Shown: positions 43,381 through 52,793 of the stretch, piece after piece
Numbering within the stretch: position 1 is the stretch's first letter
How the letters are laid out: every line of letters starts with the position of its first letter
Assembly: GCA_009840625.1 (NCBI GenBank)
Contig: VXNJ01000001.1
Span: forward strand, 186,001-250,000
Reading direction: 5' to 3'
Source of the DNA: Chloroflexota bacterium
GTDB taxonomy: Bacteria; Chloroflexota; UBA11872; VXNJ01
DNA: 64,000 bases
The notes under the pieces: model-generated
Told to the model about the DNA's origin: nothing
The model's database searches: none
What the model saw: the letters and a program-made list of their open reading frames with translations, nothing else
Position numbers and translations under genes: made by a program

Positions 43381-44331
43381 TCAGTACCCGATGTCGTATG
43401 AGAGCAGTCGCGCGTTGACAGCGGTGACGATCCCGATGACCGCGAAAAGGGCGAACGAGAGCGCCGCCGCAAATCCCATCTTCAGCGCCGCGAACGCCTC
43501 CAGGTAGATAAGCATCACGATCGTGATCGTCGAGTCCACCGGACCCCCGCAGATGTTGGTCTCGTAGTCGCAGGTCATAAAGAACACCTGCGTGAACATC
43601 TGCAGGGCGCCGATGAAGTAGACGATCACCACGAAATATGTCGTCGGGGCGAGCAGTGGCAGCGTGATGCGCAAGAGCTTTTGCAGTCGACCCGCCCCGT
43701 CGATGTCGGCGGCCTCGTAAAGGTGCGGCGGGATCGATTGCAGCCCGGCCAGATAAAGGACCATGTTCAAACCCAGGTTCTTCCAAACACTCATCAGGAT
43801 GATCGAAAGCAGGGCCGTATCCGGGTCGCGGACCCACCTGATCGGCGCCATGCCCAGCGACTGCATGAACTTGCCGATGATCCCTACCTGTGGTTCGTAC
43901 AGCCAGAGAAATATGATCGAGACCGCCGCGAACGAGGAAACGACGGGCATGTAGAACATTGCCCGGAAAAAGACGATTCCGACGATGGAGCGGTTGATCA
44001 AGACCGCCAGGAGCAGTGAAATCAGCACCCCGGTGGGCACCGTGCCCAGGGCGAAGAGCAGGGTGTTGCGGACCGCGGGCGGGAATCTGGGTTCGCTGCC
44101 GAGGGCCCGGTAGTTGTCGATTCCGGTCAGTTTGGGGGCGGTCAGCAGATCGTAGGTGGTGAAGCTGTAGTAGAGGGCGGCCAGGATTGGCAGGATGATG
44201 AACACGACAATGAAAACGATGGACGGGAGGACGAACAGGTACGCGACCAGCCCGCCGCGGAAAGTCAGTCCCAGCCGGCGCCGCGCGCCGTCGCCGCGAA
44301 CCGCGCTGAATTGAGCCACCCTGCCCCGCAA
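43381..44331 (-). CDS. MalF-type sugar ABC transporter permease, copy B (intact)
   Basis: 316 residues, six predicted helices, EAA loop YEAADIDGAGRLQKLLRITLPLLAPT. Very similar to copy A over the whole length, including LYLAGLQSIPPHLYEAA and ICGGPVDSTITIVMLIYLEAF; the N-terminal 20 residues differ. It starts at a TTG (44331), and a GTG four codons downstream is an alternative. Again there is no MalG, binding protein or ATPase beside it. It is flanked by plus-strand genes for the SRPBCC protein and an M24 peptidase. Confidence 0.92.
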   Translation of the reverse strand: MRGRVAQFSAVRGDGARRRLGLTFRGGLVAYLFVLPSIVFIVVFIILPILAALYYSFTTYDLLTAPKLTGIDNYRALGSEPRFPPAVRNTLLFALGTVPTGVLISLLLAVLINRSIVGIVFFRAMFYMPVVSSFAAVSIIFLWLYEPQVGIIGKFMQSLGMAPIRWVRDPDTALLSIILMSVWKNLGLNMVLYLAGLQSIPPHLYEAADIDGAGRLQKLLRITLPLLAPTTYFVVIVYFIGALQMFTQVFFMTCDYETNICGGPVDSTITIVMLIYLEAFAALKMGFAAALSFALFAVIGIVTAVNARLLSYDIGY

Positions 44332-44411
44332 CCACCGCTTATGGTTCGTTCAAGAACTCATTATCGGTCGGGCCCACCCCGATCCCGCGCCGGCGTCGCG
44401 GCAATTGCAGA

Positions 44412-45635
44412 ATGGCCTCTGAACCGGCCGAGTTGCGGAAGGCGGTTGCCGTGCCCGTACCCGAACTGCTAAACCACGAACGCGCCATCGCCCGGATGGC
44501 CGAACGCGGCATCGATCTGCTCCTGGCCGGCGGGTACGTGAACTTCGGGTACCTCGCCGGCTTCTTCACCCATTTCGGACGCGACTTCCCGGGGCCGCTC
44601 TACAACGGACTGCCGCTGGTCCGCTTCGCCGCCCTGCCGGCCGACCCGGACATTCCGCCGTTTTTTGTCACCTGTCCCGACGAAGCCGAAGACGTGGCTT
44701 TCCAGGGCAGCTGGATCGAGGACCGCCGCTTCGTGGGTCCGGCTTCGGAGTTGCCCGGACCGGACGTTTCCCCCAACACCGAAGCCGAGCCTTTCGAGGA
44801 GTTGGCGCGCGCCCTCGCCGCCAGGGGGCTCGCGGAGGCGGTAATCGGAGTCGACCTGGCCGATATTTCTGCCCGCACCGCCAGTCGCCTGGCCGCACAT
44901 TCGCCGCTCGCCGAACTAGTCGACGCCACGCAGGACTTCATCTACGTCCGGATGGTCAAGACCCCGGCGGAACTGGCCCGGCTCGAGGGGGCCGTGGAGG
45001 GCAGCGAACGCGGACACGCAGCAGTCCCGCGGCATCTCGCCACCGGGTTGAGTGAACGCGAACTGGCCGGCCATGTTCGCCGCGCGGTCGCCGATTCCCG
45101 CACCGTTCCCTACATCTTGCACCTGAACGCCGGCCCGGTCGGCCCGACCCTGCTGCCGCCAACCGATCGGCGCATCGCACGCAATTCGGTCGTGTCGGTC
45201 GACGTCGGTTGCATTCACCGCGATTACGCCGGCGACAAGTTTCACGTGTACGCGTTCGGCGACCCTCCGCTGCGGGCATTCGAAATCCATGAAGGGCTCG
45301 ATAGGGTGAACGCGGCCCTGCTTGATGCCTTGCGACCGGGGACAAGCGGAGCTGAGCTATTTCAGCTGGGGCGGACGCGGATGGAGTCCGAGGGATTGGA
45401 AATGGCCGGGGCCTTCATTGGTCACGGAATCGGCATCGATATCCACGAAACGCCGTACCTGGCCCCGGTCGACCCGACGCCGCTTGAGGCGGGGATGGTG
45501 ATAGTCCTCGAAGCCGGAACGAGGGTCGCAGATCTAGGTCATTTCTGTTCCGAGATAACCTGCCTGATCGAGCCCGACGGCGTTCGCCCGCTCACTCGGA
45601 TCGGGCACCAGATCAGCCGCGTTGCGGCAAACTAG
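44412..45635 (+). CDS. M24 family metallopeptidase, Xaa-Pro aminopeptidase-like
   Basis: 407 residues: an N-terminal creatinase-like domain (to about 170) and a C-terminal pita-bread domain. The five metal ligands are present: Asp264 and Asp275 (VDVG and GDKF), His338 (GHGIGIDIHETP), Glu367 (LEAGT) and Glu381 (SEITCLIE). Family members cleave X-Pro bonds or hydrolyse creatine-like molecules. The Arg three after the second Asp in most prolidases is His here. Cytoplasmic. ATG at 44412. It lies between permease copies B and C, and the dipeptide importer further right would supply peptides. Confidence 0.9.
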   Translation: MASEPAELRKAVAVPVPELLNHERAIARMAERGIDLLLAGGYVNFGYLAGFFTHFGRDFPGPLYNGLPLVRFAALPADPDIPPFFVTCPDEAEDVAFQGSWIEDRRFVGPASELPGPDVSPNTEAEPFEELARALAARGLAEAVIGVDLADISARTASRLAAHSPLAELVDATQDFIYVRMVKTPAELARLEGAVEGSERGHAAVPRHLATGLSERELAGHVRRAVADSRTVPYILHLNAGPVGPTLLPPTDRRIARNSVVSVDVGCIHRDYAGDKFHVYAFGDPPLRAFEIHEGLDRVNAALLDALRPGTSGAELFQLGRTRMESEGLEMAGAFIGHGIGIDIHETPYLAPVDPTPLEAGMVIVLEAGTRVADLGHFCSEITCLIEPDGVRPLTRIGHQISRVAAN

Positions 45636-45856
45636 GCAGACTTGGTTCCGCCAGCGATCGATCGCGCGGCGGCTTCGCGCCAACCGGCGCAGCGCCTAGT
45701 CGCGTTTAGCCGAGTTTCGCGACCCGCCAGGGGTTTTCATTCGCGGATGCGAAGGGCTTATGCAGCGAGCCCGATCATGCGATGACTGGTTCGGATCCGA
45801 AGGCCATTGCCCCCGACTGCGACCGGCCCGCGGCCTGAAACCGCGAGGTCTGCCGG

Positions 45857-46845
45857 TCAGTATCCGATGTCGTAACTCAGGATTCGCGAGTTGATGATCG
45901 TGATCAGCGCGATCACCGCGAACAGGATGAAGGATAGCGCGGCGCCGAATCCCATCTTCAGGGCCAAGAACGCTTCCAAGAAAACGAGCAGAACGATCGT
46001 GATGGTGGTGTCTAAAGGTCCGCCGCAAACCATCAGAAAGTCGTCCTACAAGTCATGATGTACATCTGCACGAATACCTGCAATGCGCCAATGAAGTAAA
46101 CAATGACGACAAAGTAGGTTGTCGGTGCCAGCAGGGGCAACGTGATCCTGAACATCTTGGACACGCGGCCGGCTCCGTCGATGTCCGCCGCTTCGTACAG
46201 GTGCGGCGGGATCGACTGCAGGCCGGCCAGGTAAAGAACCATGTTGAGGCCCATGTTCTTCCAGATGCTCATGATGATGATGGCCATCAGGGCCGTTTCC
46301 GGACCCAGCAGCCACTTGGACCCCGGCAGGCCCACCGCCCGCAGGGTCTCGTTGGCGAACCCGACTTGGGGTTCGTACAGCCAGAGGAAAATCAGCGAAA
46401 CCGATACGAAAGAGGAAACGACCGGCATGTAGAACATGGCCCGGAAGAAGTAGATTCCGCGGATCGCGCGGTTGATCAGCACCGCCAACAGCAGCGAGGT
46501 GACCACCCCGGCCGGAACCGTGCCGAGCGCGAAGAACAGCGTGTTGCGTATAGCCGGGAAGAACCGGGGCTCGTCCGGCGCCTTTTGGTAGTTTTCCAGA
46601 CCAACCCATTTCGGCGGGGTGAGCAGGTCGTAGTCGGTGAAGCTGTAGTAGAGGATTCCGAAGATCGGGATGATGACGAACACCGTGATAAACAGGATCG
46701 ACGGCAGAACGAACAGGTAAGCCGTCGCTCCGCCTCGGTAAGTCAGTCCGAGCCGCCTGCGAAGCGTCATCCGGGGCGCAGTGCCAGCTTCAGTCGCCGT
46801 TTGAGGACTCCTCGATACGAATGTGCTGCACCGGCCCACTACCAC
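45857..46845 (-). pseudogene. MalF-type permease, copy C, broken by a 2-nt frameshift
   Basis: The first 270 codons match copies A and B through YFIGALQVFVQMYIMTC, then read RTTF and stop at 46033. Dropping two bases at about 46046-46047 restores DDFLMVCGGPLDTTITIVLL and the rest of the family C-terminus to RILSYDIGY and a TGA at 45857-45859. In both intact copies exactly six residues separate the Cys from CGGP, as in the restored reading. The lost part holds the last two helices, so the product should not work unless the ribosome slips. The start is unclear (GTG 46845 or ATG 46770). A sequencing error is possible. Confidence 0.88.
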
Positions 46846-47221
46846 GGACCGGTGACATCGTCGTTTTCAGTCGCGGAATGGCCTCATTGTAGCTACGGGT
46901 ACCGGCTTCGCCGCCATATCCGTGGTGTCGCCGCGGTTTGGTGCCGTAGCGCCGCAGATTCGCAATCGCGCGCGCTCAGCTACCTCGCGCGGCGCCAGGT
47001 CGTTTCACCTGGTCAATCGCCGCGGCCAGCGCGGGTGAGGAGTTGGTCCGGCGGGTTCGATTGGGTCGCTCTAGCTCACAAATCAGGCACGATTCCCCGC
47101 CCGGCGCATCCGCTTTCTTGTAGCCGCCCGAGCCCGAACCGGGAACTTGGCCGCATAGCTTCGGAAGGCCATGCGCCGCCGCTTGCGGAGGCGTGCATTC
47201 TGTAACGGATGTGCCGTTCGG
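46846..47221. other. Gap upstream of permease copy C
   Basis: About 376 nt with no convincing gene on either strand. One short perfect hairpin is present, CCAGGT (46995-47000) and ACCTGG (47007-47012) around a six-base loop. An open plus-strand frame crosses the area but is antisense to the permease copy and shows no recognisable protein. With the remnant to its right, this looks like decayed sequence left by loss of a permease gene. Confidence 0.5.
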
Positions 47222-47392
47222 TCAATACCCTACGTCCTAGCTCAGGATTCGCGAATTGATGATGTCCATCAGCGCGATCACCGCGGACAGGACGAACTAG
47301 AGCGCTGCCCCGAACCCTATCTTCAGGACCTTGAGCCATTCCAGGAATACCAGCAGCACGATCGTGATCGTGGTGTCCAAGGGTTCGCCGCA
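47222..47392 (-). pseudogene. Remnant of the C-terminus of a fourth MalF-type permease (copy D)
   Basis: On the minus strand the bases translate as CGEPLDTTITIVLLVFLE, then WLKVLKIGFGAAL, a TAG, FVLSAVIALMDIINSRILS, a TAG, and DVGY before a TGA. This is the last 55 or so residues of the permease family, closest by eye to copy C (CGGPLDTTITIVLLVFLEAFL and ALITIINSRILSYDIGY). Two in-frame stops and loss of everything upstream of the CGGP motif show a dead fragment. It lies about 260 nt before the dipeptide-type binding protein gene on the other strand. Confidence 0.85.
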
Positions 47393-47651
47393 ACCGGCGG
47401 TTGAATCTCGCCTGCGCGGAGCTGAGCGCGGCGGTCGGCTAATCACCCCCGCTTGCCCGCATCTTTCGGCCCATCCCCCGCGCCACCCGACGGTCGCCCG
47501 GACGCCCCCAATGGTGCGCCGATCGCTGGATCCCCTCCGCGGTCGCCTATCGACGTGGCCACCGGCGATTTCCATGAAGCTATCTATATTGGTGAGGGAA
47601 GCAAGCAAGTCGATCCCAGCCCGCTCCAGAAATTGCACTTAAGGCGTCAAC

Positions 47652-49676
47652 GTGCCAAGTCCATTCAGACGGCCCGGACCCAGCCTGGCCCTGACCTTAT
47701 CCGCATTGCTTGCCGCATTTCTGTTGACGGGGTGCGACCTTCGGTCCGAAGAGGTTGACACTGCGTCCACCCCGGTCCCGGCGCCAGCACCCGCACCGAT
47801 TTCGGCTTCCTCTTCACCCGGCCCGGAGCCCGTCCGACGGGCCGAGGCTTATTCGATGGCCGTTTTTGCCGAACCGATCACTCGCAACGTCTGGAATTAC
47901 TACGGCGGTCCGGGGGGTTCGGTCTGGACTGGTTACGTCGTCGGGGCCTACAACCTGAGCCTGTACGGTCTCTCTGACCAGCGCTTCGACTGGGTCCCGG
48001 TGGCGGCCGCCGATTTCCCGACCGACCTGGCGATCGAGCAATCGGGCGGCCAGGATTTCTGGACCACCCAGGTTCCCCTGCGCCAGGGAATACTCTGGAG
48101 CGACGGCGAGGCATTGGATGCCGACGATTTCGTGTTCACGGTCGAGACGGTGCAGGCGCTGCGACTCGGCTCAAACTGGGCCCAGGCGGTCGATCCGAAT
48201 TTCGTGGAGCGCGTGGAAGCCCTCGACCCGCACACCGTGAAAGTGTGGTTCAAAGCCACCGACGAAGACGGCGATCCGCAGACTCCGGGCCTTGGCGTGT
48301 GGCAATTCGGTCTCGCGTTCATGCCCATCATGGCCGAGCATTACTGGCGACCGGTCGTCGATGAAGCTTTGGCCCTGGGCGACAACGCCGCGCAGGTGGA
48401 GGCACTGTTCGCGCACGTCCCGGATGGCGAACCCTCGGCCGGCGGTCTCGATTTCCGCCAGTGGGAGCCGGGTGCGTTCTATCAGAACGGGGCCGCTCCA
48501 AACTTTGCGTTCGAAGGTGCCCAGATCACCCAGTTCGGAGATGGTTCGATCCGCACCCAGAATCCGGTGCTCGGCTACGACGAAACCGTCCTGGGCGATG
48601 GCGATGGCGAGGTCGACCTTGAATACGTGGTCGGACCGCACGCGGAGCACGCCTCATTCAACATTTACGGAAACCAGGACACCGCCATCCTGGCCCTGAC
48701 CAACGGCGATGTCGACTACGTCTTCAACCCCCTGGGACTCGAGCAGGGTTTCCGCAACCGGGTCGAAGCGGCCGACGACCTCACGCTGGTCAGCAACGAG
48801 AACAACGGGACCCGGTACCTGGGTTTCAACGTGCGCAAGGCCCCGTTCGACTCGCTGGAATTTCGCCGTGCTGTCGCGATCCTGATCGACAAGGAATTCG
48901 TGACCCAGACGGTCCTGCAGGCGACCGCCTTTCCGCAGTACGGGATGGTCGCGGAGGGGAATTCCTTCTGGCACAACCCGGACATCGAACGAATCGGCGA
49001 GGGCCTTACCCGCGCCGAGCGGATCGACCAGGCGGTGGCGCTGCTCGAGGGTGCCGGATTCGAATTCGAAGTCCGGCCGGAGGTCAGCGAGGACGGCAAT
49101 TTCGTCAGCGTGCAGGGGAAAGGGCTCACAATGCCCGGCGGAGAGCCGGTCCCGCAGCTGGAGATACTGGCCCCCAGCGCAGGCTACGACCCGCTGCGTT
49201 CGACGTTTGCGATCTGGATCGAGCGCTGGCTAAACGACGTCGGGATCCCGGCCCGGGCCAACCTGGCCGGATTCAACGTGATCGTCGACAAACTTTTCTC
49301 AGATAACGTGGCCGAGGAATTGGACATGTGGATCCTGGGCTGGGCATTCAACATATTCCCCAACCACCTGGAATCCTTCTTCCACTCGCGCTACGCCCCC
49401 GAGAACCAGAAGGGCGGCAACAACTGGGGCGGATTCTCCGACCCGGAATTCGACGCCCTGGCCGACCAGTTCCTGCAGGCGACAACGTTTGCCGAGGCAC
49501 GCGACCTGGCCTACCGCATGCAGGCCATGATCGCCACCCGCCTGCCTTACGTGACCCTCTTCGAAACCCCCAAACTGGACGCTTACCGCCCCGCCAAGGT
49601 CGAGTTCCCCTACACCAAGGTGCTGGGCGGGATCGAACAGGCCCAAGGGATGCAGACGGTAGCCCTGATCAAGTAG
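47652..49676 (+). CDS. ABC transporter substrate-binding lipoprotein, peptide (SBP family 5) type
   Basis: 674 residues, long for the DppA/OppA group. Signal peptide with lipobox LLTGC, Cys28 at the anchor, followed by a Pro/Ala/Ser-rich linker to about residue 60. Family 5 signatures: LRQGILWSDGEALDADDFVFTVE near 135-157, TRYLGFNVRKAPFDSLEFRRAVAILIDKEF near 395 and WILGWAFNIFPNHLESFFHS near 560. It captures peptides or other oligomeric solutes for the permeases that follow. GTG start at 47652. First gene of an operon with two permeases and two ATPases; the next gene begins 49 nt later. Confidence 0.93.
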   Translation: MPSPFRRPGPSLALTLSALLAAFLLTGCDLRSEEVDTASTPVPAPAPAPISASSSPGPEPVRRAEAYSMAVFAEPITRNVWNYYGGPGGSVWTGYVVGAYNLSLYGLSDQRFDWVPVAAADFPTDLAIEQSGGQDFWTTQVPLRQGILWSDGEALDADDFVFTVETVQALRLGSNWAQAVDPNFVERVEALDPHTVKVWFKATDEDGDPQTPGLGVWQFGLAFMPIMAEHYWRPVVDEALALGDNAAQVEALFAHVPDGEPSAGGLDFRQWEPGAFYQNGAAPNFAFEGAQITQFGDGSIRTQNPVLGYDETVLGDGDGEVDLEYVVGPHAEHASFNIYGNQDTAILALTNGDVDYVFNPLGLEQGFRNRVEAADDLTLVSNENNGTRYLGFNVRKAPFDSLEFRRAVAILIDKEFVTQTVLQATAFPQYGMVAEGNSFWHNPDIERIGEGLTRAERIDQAVALLEGAGFEFEVRPEVSEDGNFVSVQGKGLTMPGGEPVPQLEILAPSAGYDPLRSTFAIWIERWLNDVGIPARANLAGFNVIVDKLFSDNVAEELDMWILGWAFNIFPNHLESFFHSRYAPENQKGGNNWGGFSDPEFDALADQFLQATTFAEARDLAYRMQAMIATRLPYVTLFETPKLDAYRPAKVEFPYTKVLGGIEQAQGMQTVALIK

Positions 49677-49725
49677 CGCATCGTTGCAAAACGATTGACT
49701 GCGACCGCTCATTGAGGCCGGTTCC

Positions 49726-50874
49726 ATGACCAGGTACCTGCTGCGGCGGGGCCTGCAGATCGTGCTCACGCTTTTCATTTTCGTCACCCTGGTCTTCTTC
49801 CTGGTCAACGCCCAGCCCGGCGACGTGAGCAATTTCTTCGCCCTCGATCCGAACATTCCGCCAGAGACGCGCGCCCAGATCCAGGAGAGATTCGGTCTCG
49901 ACCAGCCGCTGTGGCGCCAGTATCTGACGTACCTGGGCAACTTCGTGCGCGGGGACCTTGGAACCTCCTTTTCGCTGTATCCGCGCGGGGTGGGCGAGGT
50001 GATCGCCGAACGACTCCCGCGCACGGTAATGCTTTTCGCGACGGCCACGGTCGCGTCGTTCTATCTGGGGTTTGCGCTGGGCAAGGTCGTGGCCTGGCGC
50101 CGCGGGCAGTGGTTCGAGTACGTAGCCACCGTCGGCGGCGTCTCGCTCTATACCGTATTTACCCCGTGGTTCGGCCTGATGATGATCTGGGCGTTCGCCT
50201 ACAAACTCGGCTGGTTCCCGCTCGGCAAGTTCCTGGACCCGCGGGTCTGGTCCGGCGCCGAGGTCGATGCCAACACCCTTTTCGGGCAAATGCTGATCGC
50301 CGCCGGGCTGGTCTCGGTCCTGGCGCTCGCCGCGCTCGTAATCGCGCGCCGCCGCCGGCTGCCGCACACGACCCTGATCGGGGTAGGAGTGCTCGCGGCG
50401 GCCAGCGCCGCCGCGCTTGGAGCCTTCGCCCTTGCCGGGACCGCCCATCTGGCGCTCGACGTGATCTCGCACATGGTCCTGCCGGTTGCGACCCTGACGC
50501 TGATTTCATTCGCCGGCACTATGCTGCTCACCCGCAACAGCATGCTCGAGACGATGCGCGAGGACTACGTCCTGGCGGCGCGCGCCAAGGGGCTGTCGGA
50601 AGCGGTGGTTCGCGACCGCCACGTCGCCCGCAACGCCATCCTGCCGGTGGTTACCAGTCTGGTGTTTTCGCTGGCGTTCGCGATCGACGGCGGCGTGATC
50701 ATCGAGACGGTGTTTTCCTGGCCCGGCATGGGCCAGACACTGGTCGCGGCCGCCCAGCAGGAGGACCTGCCGCTGGCAGTCGGGGCCTTCGTGTTCGTCG
50801 GGGTATTCGTGCTGCTGGCCCACCTGGCGGTGGACATCCTGTACGCCCTGCTCGATCCCAGGATCCGGCTGTAG
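49726..50874 (+). CDS. ABC transporter permease, DppB type, with extra membrane insert
   Basis: 382 residues, about 50-80 longer than usual DppB. N-terminal helix RRGLQIVLTLFIFVTLVFFLVN, then the periplasmic PGDVSNFFALDP and GLDQPLWRQYLTYLGNF. EAA loop ARAKGLSEAVVRDRHVARNAILPV near 285-308 and the end ILYALLDPRIRL are standard. Between about residues 178 and 245 there is an insert with two additional hydrophobic segments (MLIAAGLVSVLALAALVIA and LIGVGVLAAASAAALGAFAL). ATG at 49726. Its TAG stop abuts the ATG of the next permease gene. Confidence 0.92.
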   Translation: MTRYLLRRGLQIVLTLFIFVTLVFFLVNAQPGDVSNFFALDPNIPPETRAQIQERFGLDQPLWRQYLTYLGNFVRGDLGTSFSLYPRGVGEVIAERLPRTVMLFATATVASFYLGFALGKVVAWRRGQWFEYVATVGGVSLYTVFTPWFGLMMIWAFAYKLGWFPLGKFLDPRVWSGAEVDANTLFGQMLIAAGLVSVLALAALVIARRRRLPHTTLIGVGVLAAASAAALGAFALAGTAHLALDVISHMVLPVATLTLISFAGTMLLTRNSMLETMREDYVLAARAKGLSEAVVRDRHVARNAILPVVTSLVFSLAFAIDGGVIIETVFSWPGMGQTLVAAAQQEDLPLAVGAFVFVGVFVLLAHLAVDILYALLDPRIRL

Positions 50875-51822
50875 ATGAGAGCCGACGCCGACTACGGCGA
50901 AGGGGTCCCGATCTGGCGGGTCCGGGCCGGCTTGTTCTGGGCGACCACGCGGCGCAACTGGCGGCTGTTCGCCGCCACCCGGATCGGCCTCGCCGGACTC
51001 GCCATCATTTCGCTGTACGCGTTAATGGCGATCGCCCATCCGCTCCTCATGGCAACCTTCTGGGACCCGGCCGTTTACGATCCCGTGGTCGGCTACGCGT
51101 TCGATCAGACCCTACAGCCCGCCCCGCCCAGCCGCGCCCACCCGCTCGGCACCGACCCGCTTGGCCGGGACATCCTCTCGCAGCTGATGTTCTCGGCGCG
51201 GACCGAGTTCGTGCTCGGCCTGTCAGCCGCGGTCATCACGGTGACCATCGGCACCACGGTAGGGGCGGTCGCGGCCTACTTCGGCGGCGTCGTGGACGCC
51301 GTCCTGATGCGCTTGGCCGACACCATGATCATGGTCCCGGGAATCAGCGTGCTGATCGTTCTTTCGGCCCTGATCGGTGTCCAGCAGTTCGAACTGGCCC
51401 TGGTAATCGGGGTGTTGTCCGGATTCGGCGGCACCGCAGTGCTGCTCAAGTCCCAGGCCTTGACGGTGGTGGTCAAACCCTACATCGAAGCCGCCCGCGC
51501 GGCCGGCGGCGGGCCCTGGCACGTCGTTTTCACGCACATCGTCCCCAACCTATTGCCGCTGGCGTTCCTCTACATGATGTTCACCGTCACCGCCGCCATT
51601 TTTTCCGAGGCGGTCCTCTCTTTCCTGGGCCTGCTCGACGTGCGCATGTCCTGGGGGCTGATGATCCACACCACCGAATCGGCCGGGTACCTGCTCGACG
51701 TCGGCAGCTACTGGTGGCTGATCCTGCCGGCCAGTCTCTCGATCACTCTCCTTTGCTCCTCCTTCTACCTGGTGGGACGAGCCCTCGACGAGGTCGTTAA
51801 CCCCAGGCTCCGCCGGCGATGA
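50875..51822 (+). CDS. ABC transporter permease, DppC type
   Basis: 315 residues. HPLGTDPLGRDILSQLMFSARTE near residues 85-107 is the DppC hallmark, and the EAA loop is EAARAAGGGPWHVVFTHIVPNLLP near 205. Six predicted helices including an N-terminal one after a cytoplasmic lead. It pairs with the preceding permease to form the membrane channel. It begins directly after the stop of that gene and ends in an ATGA overlap with the first ATPase gene, so the three are translated together. Confidence 0.94.
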   Translation: MRADADYGEGVPIWRVRAGLFWATTRRNWRLFAATRIGLAGLAIISLYALMAIAHPLLMATFWDPAVYDPVVGYAFDQTLQPAPPSRAHPLGTDPLGRDILSQLMFSARTEFVLGLSAAVITVTIGTTVGAVAAYFGGVVDAVLMRLADTMIMVPGISVLIVLSALIGVQQFELALVIGVLSGFGGTAVLLKSQALTVVVKPYIEAARAAGGGPWHVVFTHIVPNLLPLAFLYMMFTVTAAIFSEAVLSFLGLLDVRMSWGLMIHTTESAGYLLDVGSYWWLILPASLSITLLCSSFYLVGRALDEVVNPRLRRR

Positions 51823-52793
51823 GTCCAGAACCGCTGCTCAGGGTTCAGGACCTGACCCTGGAATACCTGACCGGCGACGGACCGGTGGCCGCCGTAGACC
51901 AGGTTTCATTCGAACTGCGGCCGGGCCAGGCGCTCGGACTGGTGGGCGAATCCGGCTGCGGCAAGACGACCGTGGCCAACTGCCTGCTGCGCCTTCTGCC
52001 GGAGAACGCCCGCGTCCGCTCGGGGAGGGTCCTGCTCGGCGGGGAGGACATCCTGGGTTTTTCACCGGCCCAGCTGCGCGAGTTGCGCGGGAACCGGGTG
52101 GCGATGGTCTTCCAGGCGGCGATGAACTCGCTGAATCCGGTTTACCGGGTCGGCGATCAGATCATCGAGGCCATCCGCGCGCACCGCTCGCTGCCGCGCG
52201 AGAGGATGCAGGAAAGGCTCGAAGAGCTCTACGAGCTCGTCGGCCTGGATCCCGCCGTCATGTGGTCCTATCCGCACGAGTACAGCGGCGGCATGCGCCA
52301 GCGCGCGGTGATCGCGATGGCGCTCTGCTGCGATCCCGACGTGCTGGTGGCCGACGAGCCGACCACCGCCCTGGACGTGATCGTGCAGCGGCAGATCCTG
52401 CGGCGCCTGGCCCGGATCCACCGCCGGTCGCAAAGGGCGATGATCCTGGTCTCGCACGACCTGGCGGCGATCGCCCAGGTCTGCGATCACGTGGCGGTCA
52501 TGTACGCCGGCCAGCTGATCGAATCGGGTCCCACCGACCGGGTGCTTTCCGCGCCCATCCACCGCTACACGCGCGCCCTGCTCGATGCGGTGCCCAGGCT
52601 CCAGGGGCCGCGCCGCGATCTGGCGGTCATCGGCGGCGAGCCGCCCGACCTGCTCGAGCCTCCGCCGAGCTGCCGTTTTCATCCCCGCTGCCGGCAGGCC
52701 CTGCCGGAGTGCCGCACCGCGCAGGCGCCCCGAATCGAACGCTCGGCGGATCACTGGGCCCTGTGCTTCGACCCATGTCCGGAGCCCGCATGA
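51819..52793 (+). CDS. ABC transporter ATP-binding protein, DppD type
   Basis: 324 residues. Walker [10 protein letters not shown] near 46-54, Q loop [15 protein letters not shown], signature [15 protein letters not shown], Walker [14 protein letters not shown] and switch His in LVSHD. After about residue 240 comes the oligopeptide-ABC C-terminal domain with [15 protein letters not shown], whose Cys residues often bind an iron-sulfur cluster in this family. It hydrolyses ATP to drive import together with the next gene product. Starts with an ATGA overlap and ends in another. Confidence 0.94.
   Translation: MSPEPLLRVQDLTLEYLTGDGPVAAVDQVSFELRPGQALGLVGESGCGKTTVANCLLRLLPENARVRSGRVLLGGEDILGFSPAQLRELRGNRVAMVFQAAMNSLNPVYRVGDQIIEAIRAHRSLPRERMQERLEELYELVGLDPAVMWSYPHEYSGGMRQRAVIAMALCCDPDVLVADEPTTALDVIVQRQILRRLARIHRRSQRAMILVSHDLAAIAQVCDHVAVMYAGQLIESGPTDRVLSAPIHRYTRALLDAVPRLQGPRRDLAVIGGEPPDLLEPPPSCRFHPRCRQALPECRTAQAPRIERSADHWALCFDPCPEPA

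Noticed and set aside
46201-47205. Plus-strand open frame of 334 codons across permease copy C and the gap beside it
   Set aside because: The left half is antisense to the permease pseudogene and the right half is low-complexity; no protein family can be seen.
47755-47840. Short repeated Pro/Ala codons that look like a tandem repeat
   Set aside because: They encode the flexible linker after the lipobox of the binding protein, and the nucleotide repeat is imperfect.
49911-51800. Plus-strand open frame of 629 codons within the importer operon
   Set aside because: It lies out of frame across two permease genes that are clearly real, and its product is Arg/Pro-rich low-complexity sequence.
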